In this document: positions 47,651-61,400 of the stretch, piece by piece
Numbering within the stretch: position 1 is the stretch's first letter
How the letters are laid out: each line of letters starts with the position of its first letter
Origin: Epiperipatus broadwayi
Taxonomy: Eukaryota; Onychophora; Udeonychophora; Euonychophora; Peripatidae
DNA: 64,000 bases
Direction of reading: 5' to 3'
Assembly (NCBI GenBank): GCA_028023455.1
Contig: JAQFVV010012490.1
Coordinates: 4,214,576-4,278,575 of the forward strand
Translations under genes and position numbers: made by a program
Notes under the pieces: generated by a model
Database searches by the model: none
What the model was told of the DNA's origin: nothing
Seen by the model: the letters and a program-made list of their open reading frames with translations, nothing else

Positions 47651-49095
47651 GTAAGAACTTTATGAACATTTTCAAAACAATAACTCTTAAGTATAAAATT
47701 TTTCCAGTATTTAAAATAATTGCAATAGAAATTCCTATCTGACCAAACGTAATCAGTTATTAATTATTTGATTGAATGTATTATTTGTTTGTTGATTTAT
47801 TTCCATTTTTTAAAAAATATTTTTATTAATATTTATTGTATAAATTACTTAAATGCATTAAATTTAAGTTGGATATAGGTGCTTGCATGGATTTGTTAAC
47901 GTTTAATTATGTTTTTGTTTTCATATTTGATTAAAATATATAGACATTCGGTAAATAATGATACCTTACGGTGAGTATCTAAAATGTATTTATTCGGATG
48001 TCTTTTAAGTTATTGGTGTCAATGCAGCATCTTATGATGAATGCCATTGGGTTTCTTGTAAATTTCCCTCTAAAATTCCATCAATGACTTTATATTTTGA
48101 TCGTTTATGTTTATTTTGAAATGTTTTTAACCGTGTAATCTTTGGAGCCGATCTATACCCGACATTAAAAGAACACACTTTTATAAAATTTATCTATGCG
48201 AAATTATATAAATGTTAAACTTAATTCAGGCATGAATGGCTATATAGATTTGTAAAGTTATATTAATCAATTAAGGGAGGGTTAATCTTAGGTTATTTGT
48301 TTCATAGTTGGATTGGGTCAATAGATTGGATATATATCAGTGTAATTAGTAAATGTAGTATGAGGTCCGCTACAGGCAGGATTGCATTATACACCGCACA
48401 CCCCTTTTTGCCTATGGAAGGGGATAGTAAGATGGAAAATGCAGTTCCTTCCTATGGATTTTTTTTTAATATTGTTTTTCTTGCCAGACAGATGTAGCAT
48501 TCCTGTCTGGATGAGAATCAATGTCTTCTCTAACCCTGCTGTTCAGATGTATATTCCTGACAGTATGGTATTTTGTGCTGTCATATTTGTGCTACATTGA
48601 ATACATCATATATATCAGATGGATTGATGTTGGTTTAACTGCGAACTTTTGGCCTTAGGTTAAATAAGGATAGAATATTTTCTTTTCAAATGAAATCTAT
48701 GTAGTCTATTCATACTCGACAATTTAATAAAATATCAAACTCATCTGTGCGAACTTAAAAGTTAAATTATAAATTTAAAATCCAAAGTACAAGTTATGCT
48801 AAAATGATTCAAAATTTATATGTGTGTAAATAAATATTTGTGTGTTAATTACTGGCAGTGGCTTATTTTATTTTTTTTATATTAATATATTTTGATAATA
48901 TATCATTATTATTAATCTCTCTGCTCTGCTGAGCTAGTGACTGGGGCTAACGGTCTAAAAATATAAAATAAGGTGGAATCTTAACAGCGCGTATCTGCCT
49001 ACTCTATAAACTTTCTAGGTTCAAGTAGCCTAGTGACACTCTGTACGGCAGATACGGTAAGACCGGATCTTCAAATTCTTTCGGACCATTATTGT
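47651..49095. other. Interval with scattered less AT-rich patches
   Basis: Patches near 48360-48600 and 48930-49085 are richer in GC and CpG than the rest and may be repeat fragments; the frames at 48297-48600 lack any support. Confidence 0.4.
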
Positions 49096-49469
49096 ATATA
49101 TATATATAACATTAATGCAATAATTATATATTTTAAAATATAATACTGTCTAATAATTAATCTATTAATAAAAAATAAATAAATTGACATTTAATTGCTT
49201 ATGAAACTTTTGTCTTTCAGTTATTGTGAGAAAAACCAAAACTTTTTTCATTAAACCTTAACCTCCTCCTTTTATCTTTTCTCATTTTTTTTATAAATCT
49301 AAAATGAATTTTAGTATCATTAAATGTATTTCTTTATCCTGTCAACTTCATGAAAGCAGATCTAACACGTAAGTACCTAAATTAATTATTCGATAGGATT
49401 ATATATTTTAACTCTAATTTTTTTTTAAAAAAAAAAATAAATTATTGCATTAATGTTATATATATGTAT
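49096..49469. repeat. 374 bp segment with 30 bp inverted ends
   Basis: ATATAACATTAATGCAATAA with its neighbours at 49096-49125 is repeated inverted at 49440-49469. The AT-rich body is noncoding. A small TIR element is likely; superfamily unknown. Confidence 0.6.
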
Positions 49470-49857
49470 AATAAATTTTATTGTCTGGAATTAATTGTAA
49501 TCAATCTTGATGTCTGGGATTATCTGTAAGTAATATAATAACATATATTTTTATAACAATGATTTTGGGATTGAAGAAAGTAAATGTTTGAATGCAGAAA
49601 AATGATATGTATTCATACCATAAGATTGTTTGTTCACTATAAATTGGAGATTTTTATTATCTTTACAAAATTACAAAGAGACTTATTTTTTATAAATAGT
49701 TAAATGAGTACATAATTGCATTTCAAAATAAAAATAAAAACCAATTTTAATAATCTATAAATAAATGTCTAATTTTAGACATTCCCATGTTTTACTTCTA
49801 TTTTAATTTAATATCTTTATTTAATGCATGATAAATTCTATAATCAATCTTTAAAAA

Positions 49858-50330
49858 AGATTATATTCCCACTTCTAAACAGAGGGAAGGGGATCACTGA
49901 ATAAGATAATAAATGTTTTAATGTCTTATTTTTAAAAAGAATTACATGCAGCTGTTAAGAAGAAAGAAAAAATAAACCACTAAGAAAAAACAATATGTTT
50001 TTCTAATCTTTTAGGTTTTTTAAAAAAAGATTATATCCAGACAGCCAAGCAGGAAGGAATAAAAATCATTGAAGAAGAAAAAATAATTTTTCAAAGTTTT
50101 TCAGTTTTAAAAAAAAGAATATTATCAATTGTTAATTGGAGGAGAAAGGAAGAGAAATTACTGAAGAAGAAAGAATAAATATTTCCAAGGTTTTTATTTT
50201 TAAATAAGATTACATCCAACTGTTAAATAGAGGGGAGAGAAATAAAAAATGGCAAAAATATTTCAAAATCTTTAATTAAGGATTACATTAAATTGTTAAG
50301 TGGAAAAGAAAAAGATTTATATTTCAAACA
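49858..50330. repeat. Tandem repeat of about 60-100 bp, six diverged units
   Basis: Units start near 49858, 49939, 50029, 50117, 50217 and 50279. Each starts GATTA-AT-C-A-CTGTTAA or a variant, passes a purine-rich AGGAAGGAA block and ends TTTT-AAAAA. Old minisatellite. Confidence 0.7.
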
Positions 50331-50982
50331 AGTAATTAAGGGTGAGGCTTAATAAATAAAAGTATTATTATAGTTATTATTTTAATTACTGCTATGCAAT
50401 CATTTTTTACCAATATAAAAATAAACTTATAGTAATTTAATAATTTTTTTAAATAAAATTAATTTATATATTATACAGAAAATATTTACATATATATTTA
50501 ATTATAAATAATAAAATTAATAATTATTTGACATTTTCGAAGTGTTTCATGCTTTACAAAAATCTAATAGTTTATAGTGGGAGAATAAAAGATGTGATGT
50601 TCAAATTTAAAGCATTTACAATCCTCTAAAAAGTCCTGAAATTAGGTGTTTCAGATTAATGACATTTTACCTATATTTGATTTCATGAAAATTATATGTT
50701 ACACATTTTTCTTTTGTTTTCAGTTAAAAACAGTTATTAATAATGAAATGGCTAAATTATTTAAAAGCATTGTTTTTATATTGTAGAAACTATTTCTGTA
50801 ACTATACTAACAATCAGGCAAAGTTAGGCTGAAGAAAAAGAAGAGTGAATGATAGATATATTCATATTTATCAATATGGATCCCACTTTTTTTAGCTTTT
50901 AAAACCTGATTATAGTATATATAGCTAAAATACAAGGAATAAATCCTTTATGTTGCTTTTGCAAATTCAAAATAAATCCTAG
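50331..50982. other. AT-rich interval, no gene seen
   Basis: Nothing recognisable. Confidence 0.55.
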
Positions 50983-52080
50983 ATATGATATAAAATAAAA
51001 TATCTTTATATAACAACAAAATAATATATGACAATAGCTGTAATATAATCATATCATATAAAAGCTTTTCAGCAATTTTTAAATTTCTGCCCTTTTCAAT
51101 ATGTCATCGTCAATAGTGACATCTACCGACTGTATATAAAATTAACACAAGCTTATAATTTATGCTTTAATACATTTATAATAACATATTATATAACCCT
51201 CCATTCATTTTTCATTATCCAATTATTAGCTAAATTAATTGACATTTTATAAATGTTCGTACAATTATTTCTGTTATAATTAATGTAATTAGTTTCATAT
51301 ATCTTCCTTCTATTAATTTCTTTAATATAATTTAATGGTCTTATATTCTTAATATATTCTATTCTATGTCCATATTTTAAGTAGTGAATATATAATGCAG
51401 GTCTGTCATCTCTCTTATTAATAGCATTATTATGTTCTTTACCCCTTCCTTTTAATTGTTTCGCCATATGCCCGTAATAAACCATACTGCAAACCCCACA
51501 AGTAATTTTGTATACTATACCCTTTTTATATTTTATATCGTCTTTTATTTTATAATTCCCTACTAATATATCAAGATTTTTACTGTTTGACTCCTATTTT
51601 AATATTTTTATCTATATATTTTTTATTTTTTAATAATGTATGATAAATTTTAGGAACATATGAAAGTTTTACTCATTTTATATTTTCAGGTTCACTATTA
51701 TTACCTAAATTATATAGTTTGTAATTAAAGAATATATTTCTAATGCTTCTAGGGTTATATCTGTAACTAGTATATAACTTTATAAATTGCTCTTTTTGCA
51801 AAGTAGCTATCTTTCTATCCACGATATATTTATCATTTTTATTTTTAAAATTTTTAATAACTGCCATTTTTTGTATCCATGCCTGTTGTTAATCCATAGA
51901 AATTATTTTTTTAAATTTATCTTCTTTAATGAAGTGTTTTAATGCAATTGTGTTATTATCATCTAAATATTTTATTTGAAAAATTCCCAAAAAGAGCTTT
52001 TATACGTTATGATTATATGATTATATTATAGCTATTGTCATATTTTGTTGTTACAGAAAGATATTTTATTCTATATCATA
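50983..52080 (-). mobile_element. Penelope-like element remnant with inverted flanks
   Basis: An inverted repeat of about 88 bases (50983-51070 and 51994-52080) encloses a minus-strand Penelope-like coding remnant. Shared arm motifs are TATAAAATAAAATATCTTT-like, AACAACAAAATA, ATATGACAATAGCT and TATAATCATAT. Penelope-like elements commonly carry terminal repeats in direct or inverted order, so the flanks may mark the element's own repeat or a rearranged insertion. Confidence 0.65.
51189..51990 (-). pseudogene. Penelope-like polymerase C terminus with GIY-YIG endonuclease
   Basis: Minus-strand reading from about 51990: KYLDDNNTIALKHFI, IISMD, an in-frame TAA, then QQAWIQKMAVIKNF, LQKEQFIKLYTSYRYNPRSI, SYVPKIYHTLLKNKKYIDKN and a frame change near 51595. 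A GIY-YIG-type module follows: GIVYKITCGVCSMVYYGHMA, LKGRGKEHNNAI, then RPALYIHYLKYGHRIE, ending at 51189. The C-x-x-C-x-x-YYG and R..EH pattern is that of the endonuclease found C-terminal to the reverse transcriptase in Penelope-like elements; a conserved YIGQT is replaced by YYGHM. The reverse transcriptase core is missing, so this copy is 5'-truncated and inactive. Confidence 0.85.
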
Positions 52081-53093
52081 TAGCATATTATACTCTAAAT
52101 TTATTGATGTGTCAAATCTATCTAGAATAATTCTATTTATTTATTACATCTAAAAATGTTATAATTTAATGTTTATTATTTTAAAATATATTTCAAATAT
52201 AAATTTTATTAAAGTTTATAATATAATTCTATGTTGGAACAAATAGTCCATTAGATGTATATGTTTATGATTTGAAATTTACATTATGATTTTGTCAATT
52301 AATTGAGAAATTCACTGAAAATCTCATAATTTTCTTTGCAATTATTTTTTTAGCAGAAGCAGAAAAGCACGTAATAATTATAACCAAAAACATAATTGAT
52401 ATCTGATGTAACTATTAGGGTGAGGAATGTGTTTATGTTTTAAAACACTAAATCTGTGCTTTATCCCACTCAAATTTATGATACTAAAATAAATTGTGTT
52501 AAACATGTTGAAAGTGAATATTACTGAGACTTCAAGTATTAGGCAGAGAAATTATCACACATATTCAAAGTATATTCTGGTTGCATTAAATGACTACAAA
52601 AAAGGTATTATTTTTAATAATTGTGTATTTCGCATCTTTTATATTTTTAGATAATATAACAAAATTTGCTTTATATAGACTTAATTCTGGATAATTTTGA
52701 TTTGTGGTGTTCAAGGAATTGAAACCACTGATGAAAGAGATTTATTTGAAATCAGAACTATGAGGCTTATGTTATCATAGTTTAGAATTCAGATCACTAA
52801 TATATTATATGCATGTTTCAATTTTCAAATTGTACTACAAATCATTTTATTCCTTTTTATTTGCAACATACTATTTGTTTTAATTCACACTGATAAATTT
52901 AACTGGTCATGTTCTTAATTCTATTTCTATCTATGACAATCTATTTAGAAAACATTGTAAAATATTGTTTTGGAACTTGATAGAAATTATTTTACTATGG
53001 AAACATATATAATCTATTTCTAATAAATCTAATTAGTAGTTAAATCCAGTTTATAATAGCAGATCTCATTGACTGCAGGAAATTGTCAACCAT
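52081..53093. other. AT-rich interval, no gene seen
   Basis: Nothing recognisable. Confidence 0.55.
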
Positions 53094-53250
53094 GTTGTGG
53101 CTTAATGCAGTGGTATAGTACTGAACTTGAAAACTAATGATTCTTGAATCAGTTTTTAGCTGAGTAAAATAAAAACCAAAAATATCTGAATAGATAATTA
53201 AATGGAACTTTTGTGCAAAACCTGCTATTTGAATATTCAAATGTTACACA
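53094..53250 (+). repeat. Degenerate tRNA-derived SINE, second copy
   Basis: Related to 14921-15067: GTTGTGGCTTAATGCAGTGG at the A-box position and GAATCAGTTTTTAGCTGAGT at the B-box end, then AAAATAAAAACC and a shared 3' part with CAAAACCTG and TTCAAATGTTAC. Confidence 0.5.
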
Positions 53251-56200
53251 ACACCTTCTGAGCAATTAATCAGACCATTATTTTTATATTTTACTATCAC
53301 ACATATTAAGTACCATATTAATGAAATGTTCAAACATTTGGAATGTGTCATACTAATGATCAATTTGATCTGCATTACTTTACTGCTTGGTTGGCCTGCC
53401 ATAAAATATTCCTACATATATTTGTACATGTAAGTATACATAATATTTATCTAGCTATGTAATCATGTGTGATTTTGTTTAGAATAATTTTCATTGTTCT
53501 TTATATAAAATGTTTTAGTTTTATATGTGAATTGATTTTTTTATTCCTTGGAGATGACAGTTATTTTGGTTTGTTGTTTTCTAGTTATTGAAAACTAGAG
53601 TAATTACTGAATTCTTATTTTTATACCCTGGAGATTTTTTAAATAATAAATTAACTTGAAGCAGATAATCAGGTCTTTTAAATTAATGTAACCAATAAGA
53701 GCCACAATGAAAAAGAATTATATTTGTTCAACATTAATATTATACTCATATGAATGTTTATATAGAGTTTTGTATATATGTGTATGTGCATACAGTTGTT
53801 AAAAGATTTGTTTGTACGAGTTATTAAGTATGTATGCAAGTGTTTATAAAATGTCTTTAAAAAATTTAATTAAAAAGCTTTAAATTATTTTGAAATTCTT
53901 GATAAATTATTATGATTCTGTTAGATTTGGCCCATTTGTCAAATTTATGTATGGAAAGTCCCTTCATGCCATCTTTATTCAACAGAATTTTTACAGTTTC
54001 ACAAAATAGAAGCTTCATTTACTGAAATTCACAAAATAAAATTCTTTCCAGTGGAATGCTCATATGTATACATGTATAAAATGTGTGAATGATGTAAAAT
54101 AATAATGATCACATTCCATATTAACATAATGTACTTCCCATGTGTCATTATTACCTTACAGCTGAAATTAAAAGCTAATCAGTATTAAATAAAATATAGA
54201 TATCTCTGCCCAATATAGTATTGTACTGGAGGACACAGGGCTTATCTAATAAAATAATGGCCAATTGAAAGCAAAAGTTGCATATAAATATTAAGGATTC
54301 AAGTAAAAAAGCAATGGTACACAATTAAGATATAAAGAAGATTAATTCTAAAACAAACTTTTTATTTCCTTAAAATGAGGTGAAAATTGGGCTTTTATTA
54401 TTTTCTTTTTCCAACAAAATTTTGTAAAACATTAAAAGATTATCTAACTTAGCTTGGTAGTTTAAACTATGATGCAAATAATAGATCAATTTTTTTATAA
54501 AAGTAAGTATGAAAGATATTGTCCAACTTATTACTTGTTATTTAATAATTTAAATGAAAAAAAAAAAAAACAATCTTAGCTAAATTAAAGTAAAAGCTGG
54601 TGTGGAATTGATTTAATATTTTGTGTGGGTGTGTGCTTTTATTATTCATAATCTACTTTGATTATTTTTTGTTCCGAATTTTTGTACTTATTTAATTAAT
54701 ATCTTTATGTTTTAAATAAATACAATTTATTATATTAATAATCATACATTACTTAATGCATTACATACCAGAACACTTTTACCCAAGCAACTGGTTCTCC
54801 AAAATTCGTTTGAATCAAAAATATATATTAAAAATATATACTTATAATAATTTCCTATGGTTAAAAATTTGAAATATGGCCCAACGTTGAATATCTGACA
54901 AGAGTTTAAAAATGAATAAAAAAAGGAGATAATTAATGAATAAATATCTTATTAAGCATATTATCAAAAAAAGAAAAAAGCATATTAACCTGTGTATAAA
55001 TATACTGTATAAACTGTATATCATGATTTTTAATGATATTTTTAAATATTTTACAATTGCAGTCATCATTTGAAAACATATTATTAAGTTTGACTTCTTA
55101 TTGAAGCCATGATTCATCAAATTAAAGTGCTTTAAAAAAATTAAATTAACATAGCATACATTTTCTAATTTATTTTTGGGCATTTTATGTGTTATGTGAT
55201 CTTTTTTTTTTTTGTAATTCCTTAATGAATACAACTGTTAAGGGTTTTTTTTTCTTCTGCAAATTAAGATGTGATATTTTGGACAATATGCTTGTCATTT
55301 TGTTCATTATGAATATGTGAACTAATTTTTTGATTAATAAATACAATGTTCAGTGTATATTTTTATATTTGTTTGTGTAGCAGTTAATTATTTTATGTAA
55401 TTAAAGGTTTTTTTTATTATATAAATTAACAAAATTTTATTTTTTTTATGGAGGAATTAGCAATCTATTATTGTAAGGATATTAAATGTAAATTAGATAA
55501 ATTAGCAATGTAAAAATTTTTCAATTTATTTGTAAAGCATTGAATGTAACAATTTTTTAAAATTATATTAATTAAAATTAATTTTTATGGTGAGATTATT
55601 TATATTTATCATCAATCATAATATGAGACTAATAAATACAGTATATATTTTTCAGTTTAGTGCAATTTATTATAGATATTATCCAATAGTTTTCTAAAAC
55701 TACATAATGATTAAGTCATTTTGATAAAGGTATGACTGAACAAAATATTTTTAAAATATGTAATGAATATACAATATATACTTTTTATTTATTTATTGAT
55801 AATGAATTTTATTTTATTTTATGGGCAAAACATTATTCTTCTGAATTTAGCATTCTGTTACATCAATAGTAACACAAAATGGTGGACATAATTTTTTTAA
55901 AATGAATATATTTTAAAAATTGCTGTAGTAAATCACTATATAATAATAATTTTAGTATGAGAGAAGTAGACTGTATATAAAAATAAGAATTAAAATTAAG
56001 TATTAAAACAATGTTATTAAATTTATTTCTAGGAGAATTTGAGCCCATTTCATCATAAATGCATAATGCTATTTTTCCAGAATTATTTTCTTTCATACAC
56101 ATATAGCTTATTGTTATACACAATAAAAGGTAAAATACATTTTTATTTACAAAATGTATTCACCATATATATATAAACACATATTTACATATATCATATC

Positions 56201-57833
56201 ACATCAGTCAAAGCTTAAATAAATCAATAGAATGTCAGCAACCTGTTATCAAGGCAACTTCAATAAATAATAAATGAATTTCATTTATTATTCTAGTCTA
56301 AGATTTAAATAGACAAATAATGAAAGCACATAACTAAAATTGACTGAGATTAAATTTTCCCTGAAGTTTAAATGAATCCCATTCAACAGGCAAAGTTAAA
56401 CTATTGAAGTAAATTAATAAATAATCATTTATACATCTTTTCAAACCTACTAATAATTTATATATGGTAACCAATTAATTATTGTCACTTATGATTTATT
56501 ATATCTAAAAGCTCCAAGCAAACTTATGTTTCTTCAGATAATTAACTCATAACTAACTCACATAATCATTCTTATATGGGTTGACAAATAGTTAGCTATT
56601 TATGCCTAGATAGATGATAAAATGAATAAGGAAAATTATAAATGATCATCATCCAGCATTTGCTTCACATGTTGAATATTATCTTCACTCTTTTTTTTAT
56701 TGATGGATTTTAGAGACACTATTTAAAATCTATTTTATATATATTAATTTCTTTTACTGACACATCAGTATTTTTTATTAAAGTCACTTTTTAAGAAATG
56801 CTACTGAAGATGATTAATTAAATTTTATCTGAAACATTATAAAAAATAAAGATTTAGTGATACCTTTATATATAAATATAGATTGATTGTAGTGATGTCA
56901 TTGGGACTCCATTATATTTCTAACTTATTAACTTTAAATTAATATATTGTTACATGAAACTTTTTTATTGTTTTTCCATTATTAAATTCTAAATATTTAC
57001 AGCATGATAATAACATGTTGAAACAAAGGGGAAAAAAATGAATATAAGTAATCCTTGACTTACACAATTGAATTACTTTAAAACATTTTGTCTTTACCAA
57101 AGTTGCATTTTTCCCATTAAGTTCATACTAGTCATAGTATAAAATATTTTTAAGACATTTAATTAAGCACTACAATATATCATAAGAATGTTTATACAGC
57201 ATAAGACAAACAAAAATTATAAACTGTATTGCCTTCTTTTAATATATGCTAAGAATTGTTTGAGATGGAAGGCTTTACTAAGATATTAACATAAATATTC
57301 AACATCAGTTTTGAAAATATATCAAATTACTTAACAGTGTAAAAATCTACAATCATATCTATATACTGCCTAGCAATGAAAATTTTGTAGTTTATTTTTC
57401 CAGGATTATTCAAATTTTTTAATAATTTTGAAAAATAAACTAATATTTTTTGAAGATATGTGTATTAAATATTATATTTAATAAACTCTCTTTTTTATAA
57501 TAAATAGATTGTTCTTAATAAGTATAGTAGCATTTGTATTAATAATTATGTAATAACTTTTAATATATATATTTTTTAAATTAAAATGCCTGCTTTTTAA
57601 GGTATGCTGAATTTAAACAAATAAATAAATCAGATTTTTTTCCAAAGTAAGCTATGAATTTTAAAAATGTTTTGCATTAATGAATGATATTACTTAATAA
57701 TTCTAGATTAATGTGTTTTAATATTCTTGAAAGGAAAAATTAAAATTTTTTAAAAGATCTCCATTGTATTTGAATAAAAATTTTAAAAACTTTTACGTTT
57801 CCAAAACTATTTTAATTTTCTCTTTTAGATGAG
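53251..57833. other. Long AT-rich interval, no gene seen
   Basis: No element or exon stood out in 4.6 kb. The 130-codon minus-strand frame at 54842-55234 is hydrophobic and Ile/Leu/Phe-rich as expected by chance in this composition. Confidence 0.55.
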
Positions 57834-58048
57834 TGCATATATTTGAATCATTCAAAGGAGCATTAGCCTTCAAAAAGATGATAGCAGATGATATTAAATG
57901 GTATGGAACCACAAAGAAACATTTAAAACATATTGTGAATCATAATGAGAAGAATATGAAGCTTGGTCAGAAAGATGATTATATGTTGGAAGATAGGCAT
58001 ACTGATATATCATCTGAATATAAGAAATCCCCCTGGTTTGATTCTTGA
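57834..58048 (+). CDS. Candidate terminal exon, unidentified
   Basis: A clear polypyrimidine tract with CTCTTTTAG ends at 57828 and a second AG lies at 57832-57833. Only the second site gives an open frame, which then runs 71 codons to TGA: HIFESFKGALAFKKMIADDI, WYGTTKKHLKHI, DRHTDISSEYKKSPWFDS. The product is hydrophilic, with charged and aromatic residues unlike random local frames. Entered in phase 1, as left by the exon at 20606-20697, it continues that frame, so a 37 kb intron (or missed exons) could link them. No canonical AATAAA lies close behind. The protein is not recognised. Confidence 0.4.
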
Positions 58049-61000
58049 TTACTAAATTTCTTGATATGTTGAAATTCAAAATGTTAGGTTAAAGTGTTGG
58101 AACTTGAAAATATATTAAATATTCAAATATTAATAAGGCAATTCAGTACATATCTTTTTTATCGCATGTTCCTTTTTTTTCCTGCTCATATTTTTTAATT
58201 TTCATCCCCCTTTAATCAATGAAAATTATTCTTCACCTATAAATCGTGATAAACAGAGCTGCCAAAAATTGAAAAAATATTAATTACAACTAATCAATGA
58301 CTAACACAACCATATATTCCATTTGTTTTACATCATATCACGGAAATCATATTTTTAAATTTTATCTCGAGGTTATTAATTTGCATGATTAATACTAAGA
58401 AATGATGTTCTTTTATACAAGAAAATAATAATAATATTAATGTTTTTTAATAAAATAAATAATGAATAATAGAATAAATATGAACTGAAATATTATAATA
58501 ATTTAGTTAGTTCATACTCTTTAACACAATGATATTTAGCAACCTCAGAATGAAGTGAATCATGTGTGCCAATTCTGGTTTTCGTAGAATTTTTTGGCTC
58601 AACACAAAGATTGAATATTAGAATTCTACATTTTCTTACTCATAATGTTAATTGATCCTCTTATTTTAACATACTAAGATCAGATGATTTGCCTGGCTTT
58701 AAATATTTTATATGCAATATTTAAATACTAATTTAAATGGTTTTCTATTACTTAATTCTTCATCATAACTATTTCTTAATATTTCTGAATGACTACATAC
58801 AATGGTAATGCAAACAAAAGAATTCCATATATGTTGCGGGTAATGGGTATCCTCTATCAATGCTTTCAATAACTTAAATGGTAGGCACGCAGGTGGAATG
58901 AGGATTCAATTATGAACATAGCAAAGGAGTTAGGATTTAAAATATACCAGAGATATTATAAGATAAATTGATACAATTATAATAAATTTTTCATAATAAT
59001 TAATATTCATCATCAAAAATAAATATTTATATTTTATAATCTTGAAATGAAGATTAAACTTATGACTCCTAAATTACAGGGAAATGATTTATTTTTCTGA
59101 GTATAATATAATATTTAACTTGAAATAAATTTGATTTCTTTTATATTCAAGCAGGTATATATTGGTATGGCTTTGATCTTATTTGTAGGAACTCATGGAT
59201 TTCTTCATCATCAATTAATTAAGTTTATGTGTATGGCTAAATTATTTCTAACTCATGTCACTATATTGCTATTCTCTCATACTTAAACATTTATCTATAG
59301 TTTTTATAAATTGAAGCTGGAATTTGAATATGGAAATTGCTCTTTATATTAATAACAACCTTTTCATATTATATTTTAAATTGAATGGGTGTCCTTCTAA
59401 ATACCTTTTTAAGTATGTATTTATTTTGAAAAAATCAAATTAGTTTGAATTTTTTCATGTAGTTGAAATTGTATGCTTCCTTTTTCTGATAGAGCGATAT
59501 CTCATAGCACCTGTAGTCTAAATGGCTATATTATTTTTACCATCTTTTCAAATGACTGCATTTTTTTGTTATTTTTTAAAACAAGTATAAAATTTATTGT
59601 AACTAATATCAACAATAATAAAAAGCAAATTTATTTCATTATAACAACTGATCATAAGAAAGCAATCAACTGAATCCACTTAAATGAAAGTATTTTTATT
59701 TCTTTATTTTTGTAATATTGTGGCTATATTTTTTTGTACAAACATTTTAATACATAGTATAAATAATACTTATAATAAACTAAAATTTGAAATGATATTT
59801 ATATAAACAAATACTTTTCTTAGGAGAAATATGAAATAGTTCTTGTAACATTTATGTGACTAAACCACATTGTAGCCATTTCAGCTTAGTAACAATTCAT
59901 TATCCTAGTTTGTCATACTACTGATAATTCAAGCAAGAGATATTTACTAATACATATATTTATATGGTATTGATACATTTATAAATAATTTATGAGATGG
60001 AGTTTAATATACTTTTTCCTAGAGTAATCATTACCAATTTCATAGCAAATTTTTGAGTAGGTTTATGCTATATACAGGGGTAATATTTATGTTTACTAGC
60101 TTTATATGAATCTGCAATAATTAGTAAGATAACATTAACTAAAAGTAATAAAAACAAGTTTACAAACTTATTCACTTGCTAATAATGAGAATATAATAAA
60201 ATAATATGAGGGAAATCATTTTAATTTCTTTAAACAAAACCAATAATTGAACCTTATGATAAACTCTTCATATGTAGAAATATTATATATAAGTCCAATT
60301 ATCTAGGTGTATCCATTTACTTTAGTTTTGGCATACATATATTCTAATCCTATTTTTAATATCAATCTTTAGAGAAGAGAACCGAACACAAAAACATCAA
60401 CTATATAATGGTAATTTTGGATAATCCTATCCCTCCTAGTTGTCACTTTCTTTCTTCGGAGATTTCTACGTTTATGGTCAATGGCTTTTTGCACATTACC
60501 AAGCACCAATCCTACTCATTAGCAAGAATTGTAGGGTCTACTAATAATTTGTCTGACTCATCAGCATTATCTTATGACCATCTTAAAACTAACGGTGTGG
60601 TAAAGCAGCAATACGCCAGAGAAGATGCGGCGAGTAAACTAGCTTTCCAAATGGACACTCTTTTTCCTTTTTTCTCTCTTTCTAAATTCCTATCTACTTT
60701 AATTCCCACTATCATTTGAAATAAGGCTTTTAAAATCCCCACGTACCTTTCTATCTAACCTGTTCTCTCTCAAATATTTATTGGAGACATGCCCACATAT
60801 ACACAAATATATTACTCAGTCAATGATAAAGGACACAAGTAATTGCATACACATACCTTATAATAAATTAAACAATTTAATTGGAAATTAATAGCATTTA
60901 TTATAAGAGGAAAACAAAATAGCATAAATCATGTATATGACAAAGTATTATTTTTATAAATTATAATTAGAAAGAAAAACAAAAAAAAAAATACATAAAG

Positions 61001-61090
61001 AGTTATATTATCACATGGCTTGATTTGATTGGATTTATGAGTTAGAAATGATGTAAATTTATATTTACCAGCATTTATTAATCAGCAGAG
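58049..61090. other. AT-rich interval, no gene established
   Basis: The 103-codon plus-strand frame at 60408-60719 lies in a patch with somewhat more GC and CpG but has no recognised domain or convincing splice sites. Confidence 0.45.
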
Positions 61091-61400
61091 CCTACATATA
61101 TGTCTCTGAGTGCACTCAATACCTGATAATTGTGGAATTAGTGTTGGCAAAACTTAGCAACCATCTTTTCTACTTGGGCATTCCAATTATTGAGTCCATC
61201 TCCTGATAATGTATTTCTTTTGATTTCTTTTACACAATTTCCAGGGATGGCAGATGTAATGCACTAGATCCAGTTGTTTTTGTTCCTGATTGCAAGTGGT
61301 ACACTCAGGGCAATGAATATCATAATGATTTCTCATGGCATAGATGGCAAAGGTAGCTGGAGCTCGAACATGGACCCCGGCACGATTATAACTTTACCCC
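61091..61400 (-). repeat. Possible retroelement remnant with cysteine/histidine-rich reading
   Basis: A less AT-rich stretch whose minus-strand translation includes HCPECTTCNQEQKQLDLVHY followed by ICHPWKLC, reminiscent of the C-terminal Cys/His cluster in some retrotransposon polymerases. Stops flank the frame on both sides. Weak and tentative. Confidence 0.25.

Noticed and set aside
54842-55234. 130-codon minus-strand open frame
   Set aside because: It is rich in Ile, Leu, Phe, Lys and Asn as random AT-rich DNA would be, with no domain, splice or codon signal.
60408-60719. 103-codon plus-strand open frame in a slightly GC-richer patch
   Set aside because: No recognised motif, serine-rich low-information sequence, no clear splice context; kept only as a note.
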